NCBI GenBank assembly: GCA_034508935.3
Contig: CM067443.1
Span: 16,171,674-16,235,673 of the forward strand
DNA from: Berghia stephanieae
Taxonomy: Eukaryota > Mollusca > Gastropoda > Nudibranchia > Aeolidiidae
Direction: 5' to 3'
DNA: 64,000 nt
The translations under genes and the position numbers were made by a program. Shown piece by piece: positions 35,190 to 62,137 of this stretch (the stretch's first letter is position 1; each line of letters opens with the position of its first letter). Under the pieces are notes generated by a model that saw only the letters and a program-made list of their open reading frames with translations, made no database searches and was not told the DNA's origin.

Positions 35190-35560
35190 CCCGCCTGCCC
35201 CCGCCCATCATGGAAGGTCAGATGACCACACCTGAGTATAGAGAAAGAATAAATGTAAATCCCAGCAGCAATCTATTTTTGTGATATAAATGTCTCATCA
35301 AGTAAGATTTTAGACAAATATCTTCACAACATAGAGATGCAATAGATATGATTTAAAAAATAAATAAATGAAATTTTAAAAATGGTTCGACACAGAAAAA
35401 ACAGATTTATACATTAAATTACCTCCCTTGAGACAAAACGAAATAGTTTGATTCCAGGATTTGAACAGAAAGCAAGATGGAAAAGGGTAACAGTAACAGA
35501 TATTGGGGGATAAAAGGAACCGTATACGTTTACCTCTCCGGTAGGGAACAGAGATCAAAA
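35190..35560 (-). repeat. Strongly diverged R-like sequence
   Basis: Shares the order of landmarks with R (GGAAGGTCAG; GATATGATTT; TTGATTCCAGGA; ATTGGGGGATAAAAGG) but with low similarity. May be an old copy. Confidence 0.3.
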
Positions 35561-35569
35561 CACTGCCGT

Positions 35570-36240
35570 TAATCACCCACTTATAGTGGAATTGTGGTTC
35601 ATGAGTATTTTAAAAAGGTAATTTCAATAGAAAGCCCATCTGTCGAATAAGGATTGCATTGTAGTATAAATCGTGAAAGTGAAAGCAATGATCAACCATT
35701 GATTAAATAATTGAGAAAAAAAGTATAAATGGGTTTGCATTGTACGGTATATATAACGTTTGGATTGAATACAATTAATACTTTAAACAGCTATATGGCA
35801 TTTCATATTATAAAAGAACTAGATATTTGGTTTAATAGTAAGAAGCTTGTAAATCTATCAATTTAGAAAATTCATGTTATAATTATTTTTATTTCATATA
35901 AATTCAAAAAGCCCTTTCTCTAAAAAAAAAAAAACCAAAAAAAACTGAAATCATTCTTAAAAAATTTGACTTCATCTTATGCCGGTGAGTATTTTGGAGC
36001 AATAATATATTTTTCCGATATATTCCGGAATGAAAGGAAGCTTTTTAAAGAGGGATCAGACACATTATCACAGAAAATAAAACATAGGAAAAGAAAAAAA
36101 AGAACAACAATAACAATAGAATTTTATGCAAACATTTACGATTCTAAAATTGCTTATAATTAAATAAATCATATCATAATTATCAGTGTGCGGATATGTT
36201 TTCAAAAAAAAAAAAAAAAAAGGGTCAACCCTGATTAAAG
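35570..36240. other. No gene seen
   Basis: Very AT-rich unique sequence ending in an A run before SINE-C. Confidence 0.6.
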
Positions 36241-36245
36241 ATAGG

Positions 36246-36510
36246 GGGGTCCCAATATCTCAGTGGTAGAGCACTCGCTTCACACACAAAAGGATAGAGA
36301 TCAATCCTGGATGAAGTCAAGATTTTTTCCAATTTTCCTGTTCATCCAGCAGTGATTTTGGTAGCTGGGTCTGTTAGATAGGTGGAAAGTATTTTTTAAA
36401 ATAGACTAGTGTCCCAGCCAAAAGGTAGAAGAAAGCATTTATAGATACCGGGATAAGATCTGGCTTCGTGGGCTTTATGGCTGTAAGGGCTAAAATAAAG
36501 AAAGTGATTA
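36246..36510 (+). mobile_element. SINE-C, tRNA-headed
   Basis: Head ATCTCAGTGGTAGAGCACTC with GAGATCAATCC as B box. Body with TTCATCCAGCAGTGATTTTG and TAGCTGGGTC, end GGGCTTTATGGCTGTAAGGG. Two more copies occur. Confidence 0.78.
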
Positions 36511-36994
36511 AAAACTAGAAACTCTACTGATATTACACGTGTAGAGTATTGAATCAGCATTAATCAAACCCATGAAAATAATATAACATAACTATTTAAC
36601 TACAGAGGACACTGTATTTAAATACAGAGTAGCATAATAATTATAAATGATTGTCTCTGTACCTCTTTTTATAATTCCATGATTGTCTCTGTTTTACAAC
36701 ACCTCTGAAATGAACGTTAATTTATCACACAATTTTGGGACCTTTGATACTTTTTACCATTTATTCTGTGGGAGAGATGGTAATTTTTTCCCACTTTGTC
36801 ATGTTTCATACTATTTAGCCATATGGCATGTTTTCTCAAAAGTGCGCGGGTGATTATATACAATATCTATACTTTTTTGAGTTTAAAAATAGCAAAACAT
36901 TACCATGAGTTCAAATCAGATCAATTCATCCTCCCCCTAACATCAACAACAAAAATCTTCCATTCACAATTGTCTCAAACACAAGAAATCGGTG

Positions 36995-37090
36995 TTGTTT
37001 TTTATTTTGTTTTAAAGGGTTTTACAGTTGATTCAAATAGGGAACAAATGAAGATTCCAAGAGCACACTATCAGTGTACTTAGTTTGAGT
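36995..37090 (-). repeat. Family R fragment, internally deleted
   Basis: The tail end TTTTAAAGGGTTTTACAG is joined directly to the middle part GATTCAAATAGGGAACAAAT and stops at TTAGTTTGAG, just before a longer copy. Confidence 0.65.
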
Positions 37091-37097
37091 TCAACTT

Positions 37098-37610
37098 GTT
37101 TGTTTGTTTTTTTAAGGGTTTTACGGCGCTTGCAACACATTTAGGTTATATCAGCGCCAGTAAAAAGGAAGAAAATGGGATAGTAAAAAGTTCTAGAATT
37201 ACAATTAAAGCACCCAAGAGAAAGGAAGACAAAGGGGAACTGGGAACAAATAGGGATCAGATGCAGATTCCAAGAGCAAACCATCAATGTATTAGTTTGA
37301 GATCACCTATAAGTCTCATCCGGACACAAGCACAAAATCCAACAAAGAGGAATACACTCAAATGCTTACATTATACATTAAAAATAACAAACATAATAAT
37401 ACATAACGAGAGATGATTTACAAGGAAAAAAAATATCATCTCCCAAAACAATAACTATGCATTTGACTGTTTCCCTCCCAGCCAAGCAATATGGCCAGGG
37501 CCAGGGCAAAACCAAGTAATCACATCCAAGACAAAGACACAAAGCAAATTGGAAAACAGATATAAGGGTACAGAAGAGACAGTAAGTGCCACCCTGCCCA
37601 CTATGGAAGG
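37098..37610 (-). mobile_element. Family R retroposon, 3' flank of secernin
   Basis: Near full-length copy with an intact GGCGCT/AGCGCC stem. Ends at CACTATGGAAGG, about 280 bases beyond the secernin stop codon, same strand sense. Confidence 0.8.
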
Positions 37611-37889
37611 GAATCAGTGTTAACTAACTATCAAGTTTTGCATTGTAGGATTTTTGATTCATTCTTTTTTTTTTCGTGTTTAAAACTAACAGATGAAATG
37701 TAGTCAGAAGAAAGAAAGATAGACAAGTTGTGAAAATCTACAGAATCATATAAAGTAACATTTTTAAAAAAATGTAGACAAAATATTAAACATTTTAAAC
37801 TATCGTAATTCTTAAGATTTAAAAATAATAAAGAAAAGATAATCAAGAATTTCTAGAAAAAAACAAAACAAAAACAAAAAACAACTGAA

Positions 37890-52730
<14,841 letters not shown>

Positions 52731-53380
52731 TAGTGATTGTCCTGCAATGACAAAAATTTTTTAAAATATGAATAACTTTCAATGGTATGTTTAATTTCTG
52801 AAACAGTGAAAGCTGTTGAATAAGAACAAAACCATTGTGCCAGAATTGTTCCATTGACTAATCGTTATTTATGAATCTTTATAATTAGATTGAGGTGTTT
52901 GTCCTATATGGTTTATTTTGAAGTAGCAAAAATGCAATATACAACATTGTCCAACACAAAATAAAAATTGAAAATAAATTATATTTCTTCGATTTGCTTG
53001 TCCTTGACCTAAATGCCCTTCACAAATCTATTATCTCAATACGTCAAAAGAAACCATGTTTCTTTTAACAATAATAATGGCTGCTATTTGGCATCTTGTC
53101 ACATAATGGTGTAGTATTTGAGCCCTGTTTTCATTGCTTTTCATTTTTCATTGAACATGAAAAGCAACTGACTTAGTGCTGCACTGCAAGTGACATTGAT
53201 TAACTCCAGTAAGTTTTTGAACCCTAAGATGGGAAAGAAATTGTCTTGGGGAAATTTTTAAAACATTTCAAACAAAACCAAAAACAGGCTTATAAATGTA
53301 CCTCACTACTCATGTCTTTAAATAATCTTTACCTCTAATGTTGATTAAGAAATACTTAATTCTAAGCTCAAAAGATAATT

Positions 53381-53748
53381 AACCAGTAGATTTTTGACCA
53401 ATCAAAACATGGAATTTGTGATACACCTTCACATGTGCTTGCTCGGACAAACATAGTTGGTTGTTTATAAACAATAAGACGAATGGTATAGACCTCTCTT
53501 TGATCATTGTTATTGTTTCTATACCGCCAAATGGGTGACTAGTTATCACACGATTTTCTCGATCATATTATAAACGTTTAAATTTACACATAGTTTTCTA
53601 TGTTGGTTCTATTGATCAATTGGTAGAACAGTGGGTATTTTATTTAGACACATACTATTGATATTAAAATAAGTGCCGTTTGCTATGTTTACCAATTGCT
53701 GCCATTGTTTACATTATGAGTATTGTCAGAAAGGCGTGGTTATCTAAG
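53381..53748 (+). repeat. M7 repeat, second copy
   Basis: Direct copy of 50836-51212 with roughly 15 percent differences by eye. It lies upstream of secernin exon 1, so the two copies bracket that exon. Confidence 0.75.
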
Positions 53749-54125
53749 AGCCTGTACACTGAGCAAGTTTATATATCAACTAGAACAAGCCGTTTATTGT
53801 CAATATGGATGAAAGTTGAAAAACACTTAACAATTTCCACCTTGTGCTTTTAGATGTTTATATTTTGAAAATACTAATAAATTTTTGACCTTATCTTTAA
53901 ATAATCTGCATTTGTTTGTTTGTTTGTTTTTGTTTAGCATTTCAAACAACTAACGACTGTCTCTTTTCAAATCTTTTTACTATTGGAGTATTTTTGTAAA
54001 ATTTTACACTACTTTACAGCATACATATATGTGATAGAATTCATTTTCATTTTCAATGTTTATTTATACTTTCAAGTATTTCTGAATACTATTTGCAGAT
54101 ACAGCTGTTTATTCCTTGTTACTAA

Positions 54126-54153
54126 ATAATAATAATAATAATAATATAATAAA

Positions 54154-54226
<73 letters not shown>

Positions 54227-54235
54227 GTAATAATA

Positions 54236-54285
<50 letters not shown>

Positions 54286-54301
54286 AATAATAATAATAAT
54301 A
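54126..54301. repeat. (AAT)n and (ATG)n arrays
   Basis: AAT units at 54126-54238, about 15 ATG units at 54237-54283, then AAT again. Confidence 0.93.
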
Positions 54302-54678
54302 GATTCCAAGAGCACACTATCGGTGTACTGAAGTTTAAGATCACCTAAAAGTCTCAACCAGACACCAGCACAAGATCCAAATAAGAGGAATACACTCAAA
54401 TGTTTACAAATCATATATACAACATGTAAACAAAACATAATATAGTGCATAACAGAGAGATGATTTACAAGGCAAAAAACATTATCTCCCAAAAACACTA
54501 ACTATACATTAGACCGTTTCCCTCCCAGCTAGGGTATCCGGCCAAGGGACAAGACAAAACCAAGTAATCTCATCCCAAGACAAAGACAGAAAGCATGTTG
54601 GAAAACAGATATAGGGGGATAAAAGGCACGGCAAGTGCCTCCCTGCCCACAATGGGAGGTCAGGAACCCCACCCAGAA
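54301..54678 (-). repeat. Family R fragment joined to a trinucleotide array
   Basis: The body and far end of R are present, but the stem-loop end is replaced by (AAT)n and (ATG)n arrays at 54126-54300. Confidence 0.72.
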
Positions 54679-55018
54679 ACATGGACTGTACAGTTTAACA
54701 GTTTTATACAAATCAAATTAGAGCTTTAATATATTGAAATCAAATGTGTTGAATAAGACAAGTTGAACAGCGCATTTGTGGCTCTAAACCCATGAGACAT
54801 TATTTTTCATCACCTAGTATTTGGAGAACAATCACATACTATATATATGGGTTCAACCAAAAACAAGAAGTGCCTAGAGATGTTATGCACGTACACATAG
54901 TGCTGTTCCCTTATATATATGAGTCACATTTACTCCCTTTATCAGTGCTGATGGTGCCAAAACTGAAAAGGGAGGAAAATTTTAAATGATTGTCTTTAAG
55001 CCCCACTATTTTTACAGC

Positions 55019-55066
55019 ATCCCCCCCCCCCCCCCCCCCTTCCTCCTCACACACACACACACACAT
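55019..55066. repeat. Poly-C and (CA)n
   Basis: About 21 C followed by ACACAC units. Confidence 0.9.
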
Positions 55067-55434
55067 TTTTAGAGCAATTGAGATGATAAACTATCATTGA
55101 TACTCTACTAACTTCTAGAGAGTGGGAAACTGCACCTATTTGTTCCACCACACATCAAATCTCTCACTGCCAGTACATTTGATTGAGGGAAATATAACTT
55201 TTTAAAAAAGAGGAAATTCCTCCTCTGACTCAAAAATCGCGGATCCGAGGAAAACCATCAGCATTACTTTATCTATCTCTCCATATGGGTACAAACAAAC
55301 TGGACTGCCAGATAAGAGATAACGAGATTGTGAGGTAGTAAATAAGCAATCATGTTGAACCGTGCCTTACAATATTTATTTTATAAGAAAAATCATTAAA
55401 AAAAATATATAGTAAAAAGAGAGAAGGAAGAAAT

Positions 55435-55473
55435 GAAAAATAAATAAATAAATAATAATGAATAAATAAATAA

Positions 55474-55508
<35 letters not shown>

Positions 55509-55530
55509 ATTAATTAATTAATTAATAAAA
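55435..55530. repeat. (AAAT)n array
   Basis: About 20 AAAT units followed by TTAA units. Confidence 0.92.
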
Positions 55531-56064
55531 TAAAGAAGAAAAGAAAAAAAAGCGAAAAGAGGATAAAAATTATTCAACTGTCTTAAAGATGTGTAACAGG
55601 AAATTGTAATCTCCTGGTGCTTTTATGAATTTCTTTTAAGCCTCCATTTAAAAGTAATCTGGAAAATAACTTTGACACTTACTTGTTTAATTGTAAATGT
55701 TAAATATTGTTATCTAATATAAATACACAATTACACTTCCAAGTTCTGATTTTGTCATACAGTGTGGAAATAGCAAACTGATAGATAGGATCTGATGATG
55801 GGTGGTTCTTATACATTTGCCTGACAGTTAATCTCTTTGGGAGAACTAATGCGCTTATGTGGCCACACCCTGAGTCATTCATATGTTTTGCTATCTTTTA
55901 TTTTTCATCATACACAACTCACTTCAGATAATTGCAACTCTGTTAAAAACAACATTTTTTACTTCTCAAAAACTTTGTCCAGGGAACAGTATTAATTCAT
56001 AAAATCACAGTTCAAATGCAATTTTGTTATGAAAAATTCAAAAAATACCATACACGGTTCTTTT

Positions 56065-56133
56065 TTTGAAGCTGTTATATTAATTTTTAAAAATTATTAT
56101 TATTACTCTTTACAGTCCACAACTTCTAGCAGC
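56065..56133 (+). repeat. M9 repeat fragment
   Basis: TTGAAGCTGTTATATTA and CAGTCCACAACTTCTAG correspond to the outer parts of the copy near 40.0 kb, here in the opposite orientation. Confidence 0.4.
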
Positions 56134-56528
56134 CAAGTATCACTTTTTTAAAATAAACATCTCTTCGTCTTCTTTTTTTTTATTTATGACCTACACTACT
56201 TGGTTGAAAGCAAGTCTATTTTCTTATAGAAAATCTGACTGTAACAGATGTAGAGACAACATCCGATAAGGATTGTCAGCATGTTGATTATATTTTAGCC
56301 ATCTTTGATTGAACTCTTGTCATTGTTCAAAATGCCTCTCGCAAACAAGACTCTTTTACAACTGAAGACATGAATATATCATATCAGTCCAACAATTTTA
56401 CCTTTAGCAGTTAGCACATCATTTTCGTTGTCACCAGGCAACCATCAAATGATATTATTCTTTTTTTTTGGTTTAATTTAATTAAAGAAATGGAATGATT
56501 ATCGGTAAAGCAAAAACCCTTTTAATGG

Positions 56529-56617
56529 ATCAAAGTGAGGCCGCAGCGGTGGGTGATCAAACTCGGTACCTTTCGGGTACGAAGCAAAGACCGTACAGCT
56601 GAGCCATGCTGCCCCCT
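56529..56617 (-). repeat. SINE-B head, inverted
   Basis: Complement of the SINE-B head through the GATCACCCACCGCTGCGG region. Forms the left outer arm of a large palindrome with 56846-57050. Confidence 0.75.
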
Positions 56618-56628
56618 CAAAGGGACAA

Positions 56629-56835
56629 ATTAGGGAGCAGGCACTGGTTTAAGATAAAGATCTGAAAAAGTGTGTATGAAACAGAGCCTGACAAAACAAG
56701 AAAGAAAAATACCAAAAAAAACCCCAAAAAAACATCCCAAAAGATTAGCCAGCATCTTGCTTTGTCTGGCACTGTTTCATACACACTTTTTCAGTTCTTT
56801 ATCCTAAACCAGTGCCTGCTCCCTAATTTGTTCCT
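56629..56835. mobile_element. M3 element between inverted SINE-B copies
   Basis: Left arm AATTAGGGAGCAGGCACTGG through GAAAAAGTGTGTATGAAACA; right arm CTGTTTCATACACACTTTTT through CAGTGCCTGCTCCCTAATTT. Arms run straight into the SINE-B heads, so the palindrome extends from 56529 to about 56940. Confidence 0.8.
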
Positions 56836-56845
56836 TTGAAGGGGC

Positions 56846-57050
56846 AGCGTGGCTCAGCGGTAAGGTCTTTGCTTCGTACCCGAAAGGTAGAGAGTTTGAT
56901 CACCCACCGCTGCGCTGTATGGCCTTGAGCAAGTCACCTCGCCCTAGCTCAGTTTGCACTGCGGCTGACGCCTGGGTAATTCCAGTCTTAACTAGGAACA
57001 GACCCTAGGGATAAATTTCCCCTATAGGATAAATAAAGGGAATTTTATTA
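56846..57050 (+). mobile_element. SINE-B, right arm of a palindrome
   Basis: Head GGCAGCGTGGCTCAGCGGTA through tail AGGATAAATAAAGGGAATTT. Mirrors the inverted head at 56529-56617 across an M3 element. Confidence 0.78.
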
Positions 57051-57067
57051 TTTTATGTTTTCAAAAG

Positions 57068-57395
57068 TGAGTCCAACAGCTAAACTGGTAGAGTAATTGA
57101 TTAACAATCAAATATTTAGTGTCAGCCTTGAGTTCAGCAAAGGGTTGTTTTCTTTGTGTTTTTGTTTTTTTGGGGGGTTTTTGGGGGATTTTTTGGGCGG
57201 GGGTATTGGGTTTGTATTCTTTGTTGGGGTGTTTTGTTTTTGTTTTTTTTTTTTGGGGGGGGGGGGGGGGGGGGAGTCGGGTGTTGCAGTTCATCCAGCA
57301 GTGATTGGACAGCTACATCAATTAGATCTGACAGAAAGTTCTTTGTAATACCTATATTAACAAGCTAACCAGAAGGTAGCAAGCAATGATGACTA
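57068..57395 (+). mobile_element. SINE-C interrupted by a T/G-rich tract
   Basis: Head CAACAGCTAAACTGGTAGAG and body TTCATCCAGCAGTGATTGGA. They are separated by a low-complexity T/G tract at 57143-57285. Confidence 0.65.
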
Positions 57396-57686
57396 TGACA
57401 TAATCATACCAGTTGTAGATCAATCTATACATTTTGGCAATGGACTTCTTACTTGTCTAAAATTCACGTTATTCTAAACCGATCAACAAACTACGAATTT
57501 ATCAATTCACAAGTTGAGATAATCACATAAAAACTCATCGCTCCTATTGTGTAGCAATCAGCTATAAATAGTTGGTACTTATTCCACTTTTGAAGGATCC
57601 TGATATTTCTATCTTTCTTCTTTTTTTTAGGAGGGGATGTGGGGGGGGGGGGGGGGGAAAGGAGGAGGAATTACTATTATAAGGAC

Positions 57687-57846
57687 ATAGTATGCCGACT
57701 AAAGACGTGGATAGAAGCCACAGAAACATGTGTTTTGGCCATATAAGTGAGTGAATCCATTCATATTATATATATATATATTATTAGCAGCATCCCGTGC
57801 CTTCATAAGACGACGCGAAGGATAATTTAAGGCACGGGATACGGCT

Positions 57847-57917
<71 letters not shown>

Positions 57918-58092
57918 GAATGGATTCACTCACTTATATGGCCGAAACACATGTTTCTGTTGCTTCTATCCATGTCTTCAGTCGGCATACTATGTCCGTA
58001 AAATCTTTTACGGACATAGTATGCCGACTGAAGACTTGGATAACAGAAACGTTTTTTGGCCATATAAGGGCGTGAATCCATTCATATTTTAT
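57687..58092. repeat. Nested palindromes around an AT core
   Basis: One arm (CATAGTATGCCGACT through GTGAATCCATTCATATT) occurs three times: forward at 57687-57780, inverted at 57912-58003, forward again at 58011-58092. An inner stem pairs GCATCCCGTGCCT with AGGCACGGGAT. The core is (AT)n at 57850-57912. Confidence 0.78.
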
Positions 58093-58149
58093 ATTAGCCC
58101 TAACTAACGTTATCGTGCACTCTCGTAACTACAAGTACCACCAACACTG

Positions 58150-58163
58150 ATATATATATATAT

Positions 58164-58218
<55 letters not shown>
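58150..58218. repeat. (AT)n array
   Basis: AT units with two short TTA interruptions. Confidence 0.93.
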
Positions 58219-58219
<1 letters not shown>

Positions 58220-58295
58220 CAATTTCAAGTGGTGAATGAAATCTAAAACTAAAATACTGTCATTCTTTATAAAATCAATTAAGTCTTACTTCATT

Positions 58296-58299
<4 letters not shown>

Positions 58300-58377
<78 letters not shown>
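58300..58377. repeat. (CT)n array
   Basis: Uninterrupted CT units for about 78 bases. Confidence 0.95.
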
Positions 58378-58379
<2 letters not shown>

Positions 58380-58946
58380 CTATGTGAATATTATGTGGTG
58401 ATCAATAATATTACAAGGCATTTACTCGTCATCACGAAACACACAGCTAGAGATCTACCATGACATGAGAAGGTCAAATTTCCGACTATTTGGTCTAATA
58501 CTAATACTATTATACCATAAATAAGCTGGGGCTTGGCTTAGACTTAGGAGGAATAATTTCAGGTCATCACTTTTACAAATGGTCTATTTTTACTGTTAAC
58601 AATTTTTAAAGGAAGGATGGAGACGAGATGGTAAAGAAAATGGATAATTATGGAGGATGAGAATGAAAAGGAGTCGAAAAAAGAATCTTTTTAAAATTAC
58701 AAAACAAAAACAAACAATAAAAATAAATAATGAACTGAACGCAAGGCGCAAGGCATTCATTCATTAGGCTATGATTAGGCAAGCCTACTCATTAATCTAG
58801 GTAAATAAAAGGCGACGATAATACTCAACTTTAACTTACCTACGTTAATGGTCAATATAGAAATTATTTAAATTACCCCTCACAAGCCGTCAACTTCAAT
58901 ACAAACGTCGAATTTGAGATGTAACGAAAGACACTTTCTTACTCAC

Positions 58947-59050
58947 GTTCTTGTTCTTCGAGCTCGATTTGGTGGTGAGTCAACCCTCTGCTCCAATCTG
59001 TATTTCAGAGTCAGATGATTAGCGGTGGCGGTGCTATGTCGCCTACCCTA
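58947..59050 (-). other. Candidate non-coding first exon and promoter side of the secernin gene
   Basis: A near-consensus splice donor, AAC|GTGAGTAAG, lies with its last exon base at 58947 on the minus strand. It is about 6.2 kb upstream of the acceptor that precedes the secernin start codon. The sequence before it is less AT-rich than its surroundings and has no long reading frame, as a 5' UTR exon would. The 5' boundary is a guess and no TATA box was recognised. Confidence 0.35.
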
Positions 59051-60340
59051 TAGCATACGAGGAAAATCGATTTGTATCTATAACAGGCAATTCATCACGT
59101 TTCCTTGATTAACTTAGAATTTAAAGTGTATCTGGTCGTGGCTGGTCATTGCTGATTAGTTTCCGGTCGTTGTATGATGACCACTGATCGGCTGATCAGA
59201 GTAATTTCTATGGTAGGAATACCAGATTATTTTTTGCAAAAAATGCCAAATAAGTATTAAAACAATGCCAAATGATCTGAAAAGAATGTCATATTTTTCA
59301 GACATCGCTTTTTCTGCTAAAACTTTAATAATTAAAGCTTAAATAAGTATCTATTTTCTTATCACGCAACTATAAAAATATCATCTTGTCTAGTTAGTCA
59401 TGTTTTTCCCCCTTTATTGTGTTTGTTTATGAAAACTGTAAAACGGATTGATTTTATTAAATTATCTAAAATGCCAAACTCTGTTTTTCCATCTCAATTA
59501 TTTTTCATGCCAAACCGGCAAATATGTTGTCTGGCACTCCACCATTGTCTGTCTGGCACCGCCGCGATTCGAGATGAGTAGACGAGACGGAGCGGACACA
59601 TTTTTATTTTTTTATTTATTCTTTAAAGTGCCATAGAAAACGCTAAAAGTTTAGACAGTCACTTTACAAGAAAGAGTATAGCTATGTATATATGTGACCC
59701 TCCACCTCGAAGCGGTATTAAGTCGGATTTTTCAATTTTGGGTTTTTGGTTCCCAAGCATAGCTTAATTTATGTTTTAAAATTTGACAACAAATTTATAA
59801 AATTCTCATTGTTCATTGCCGAGATATGACCGTTTGAAGTAGGGAGAGTGTAAAAAAACAAGTTTTGAGAAAATCGACTTTGATGTGAGGTACCATTTTC
59901 ACGCACAGTCAAATCAATGGGCAAAGATAACTCCTTAGATACGGGCATTGGAAACTTGACTTGACGAGAATGCTAAAATTTGCAGAGACGTCAATTTTCA
60001 ATTTGACTCACAGGAATTTCAAGAAACATTCGGAGGAATTTCAATGCCGAAAGAGGAATTTCCGCATACAAAAAAGGGAATTTGTATGGTACTTGGTATC
60101 GTGTTTAAATATTAATGTCATCGATGTAGACGAAATCAAAATGAGCATTTCGGAGGATACAATCCATTAGTCTTTGGAATGCTTGAGCTGCATTTTAAGG
60201 TTAAAATGCATGCAATGAAACTCCCATAGTCCGAATTGTGATACATATTATTGCAGTATTGGAAATGGGACTTTGAGCCATGAGGATCTGATGACAGTGG
60301 CGGTTCTAGCCTATTTATAGTGGTGGGGCAAAGATGATTC
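59050..60340. other. No gene seen
   Basis: Presumed upstream region of secernin. A stretch from 59695 (GTGACCCTCCACCTCGAAGC) looks like the end of a dispersed element, but no partner is present here. Confidence 0.5.
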
Positions 60341-60345
60341 GGTCA

Positions 60346-60350
60346 TATAT

Positions 60351-60414
<64 letters not shown>

Positions 60415-60423
60415 ATATATATA
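60346..60423. repeat. (AT)n array
   Basis: AT units with one ATAATAT and one ATTATAT interruption. Confidence 0.93.
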
Positions 60424-60734
60424 AAGGCCAAGGTCAAAAGGTGCCAATTTTTTTTCTCAAAATAAAAGTGACATAATAGTCCATTTATGTTTCTAGCCTA
60501 TATATGTAGCAAAAACCCTGTACTTCATGAATCAAAGGCCCTTTAGATAACATTACGGTCAAACGCAGCATAATAACGTCAACAATGCCTATAGGTTGCT
60601 GGTGTCACCTGTGACCGGTCACACCAAAATGAGACAAAAGCGCAATAACAAAATGGTTTTTGTTAAGTATCAAACTTTATTTAGTAAGTTATAAACAAAA
60701 AGACACAATCAACAACAATCATAGTACAATAGTG

Positions 60735-61800
60735 TTACCAACTATTGGAGAAAAGGTTGCTTTTTGGTGTCATCCCGCAGGGATCAGTTTTGAGTCCTCT
60801 GCTTTTCGTAATTTTCATCAATGATCTACCAGATACCGCAGACTCTTATGCAATATATGTTTGCAGATGATACAAAAATTTTCAATATCATACAAACAGC
60901 AGATCATGTGCACACATTGCAAGAGGATCTAGGCAAACTCGCATCGTGGAGTGATAGGTGGTTGCTAAGATTTCACCCTGATAAGTGCAAACATATGCAC
61001 ATTGGAAACCTAAATCCAGATGAAAGCTTCAGATATAATCTAATGGGAAATGAACTTGAGTTGGTGGATGAAGAAAAAGATATTGGAGTTATCATCGATA
61101 ATGAACTAAGCTTTGAAAAGCACATCAACGAGAAAGTGAAAAAGGCAACTGCAATGTTTGCATCAATTCGTCGAATATTTCAATACCTAAATGAAGATAC
61201 TTTCATTCCACTGTACAAAGCACCATTCAAAAGTAAACACATCGAGCTTATAGAAGGGGTCCAAAGAAGAGCTACCAAGCAGCTCCCGAGTATGATAGGG
61301 ATGACATACGAAGAGAGATTAAGAAAACTGAAATATTACCAACACTAAGTTATAGAAGAATAAGAGGTGACATGATAGAAGTGTACAAAATGTTAAATGG
61401 AAAGCATGACCAAAAAGCTGGTAATCTACTTAAACCCTGGCCCGAGCACTCCCTGAGGACAGGAACAAGGGGCACTTCTAAGAAACTTTTCACACAAAAG
61501 GCCAGACTAGATGTGCGCAAGCATAGTTTCGGTGTTAGAGTGGTTCAAGTGTGGAACAGTCTACCAGAGAAAGTTGTCAGTGCTGATTCAATTAACACAT
61601 TCAAGAACAGACTGGATAGCTATTGGAAAAACCAAGAAATCTACTATGATTACAAGGCTAGCATCACATTGTGTCTTCACGGTAATCTGCAACCGGAAGA
61701 AACAAAGATGAAACCTGAGTCCAGCGAAGAGGATCATTGAGAACCTGTGCTGGAAATCATCTCTAAGTATCTCTAAGTAAGTATCTCTAAGTAAGTAAGT
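60735..61800 (+). mobile_element. 5'-truncated CR1-like LINE fragment
   Basis: The RT begins at GVIPQGSVLSPLLFVIFIND (from about 60765). The catalytic FADDTKIF follows one frame away after a frameshift near 60850-60868. It continues through GVIIDNELSFEKHINEKVKK and IELIEGVQRRATKQLP, then a second frameshift near 61331, and ends with the typical HSFGVRVVQVWNSLPEKVVS and TFKNRLDSYW. The stretch after LYKA is shorter than in relatives, suggesting a small deletion. The end carries ATCTCTAAGTA and TAAG repeats to about 61803. Family assignment (Jockey superfamily, CR1-type) rests on motif style. Confidence 0.85.
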
Positions 61801-62137
61801 AAGTCATCGGTCACAAGCAACATAGAATGCAAATATATTATTTCATAAAAATGATTGTACATTAACAACAACAACAATATTGCATATGCTTATTACCAGC
61901 AATGTTCAGAAACATTTGGAATAAAATGTTGGGAAATAATGTGACCAAAGCATATCGACGGTCTGATGATCAAACCTCTGGCCTCTGAAGTAGCGTTTTC
62001 GTGAATCCGTTGGGTTAAAGGTGAGGGGGGTGGGAGGGGGGGGGGGGACTACTTATCCATGTGAGGACGGTTTCACAACATAAATCATTAAAATAGACAG
62101 AGAGCAAAACATTCTAAATGTGCTGTTTATTTACTAC

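Larger units (their letters stand above)
54680..56520. other. No gene seen apart from simple repeats and an M9 fragment
   Basis: Would lie in the first secernin intron if the 58.9 kb exon is real. Confidence 0.55.
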
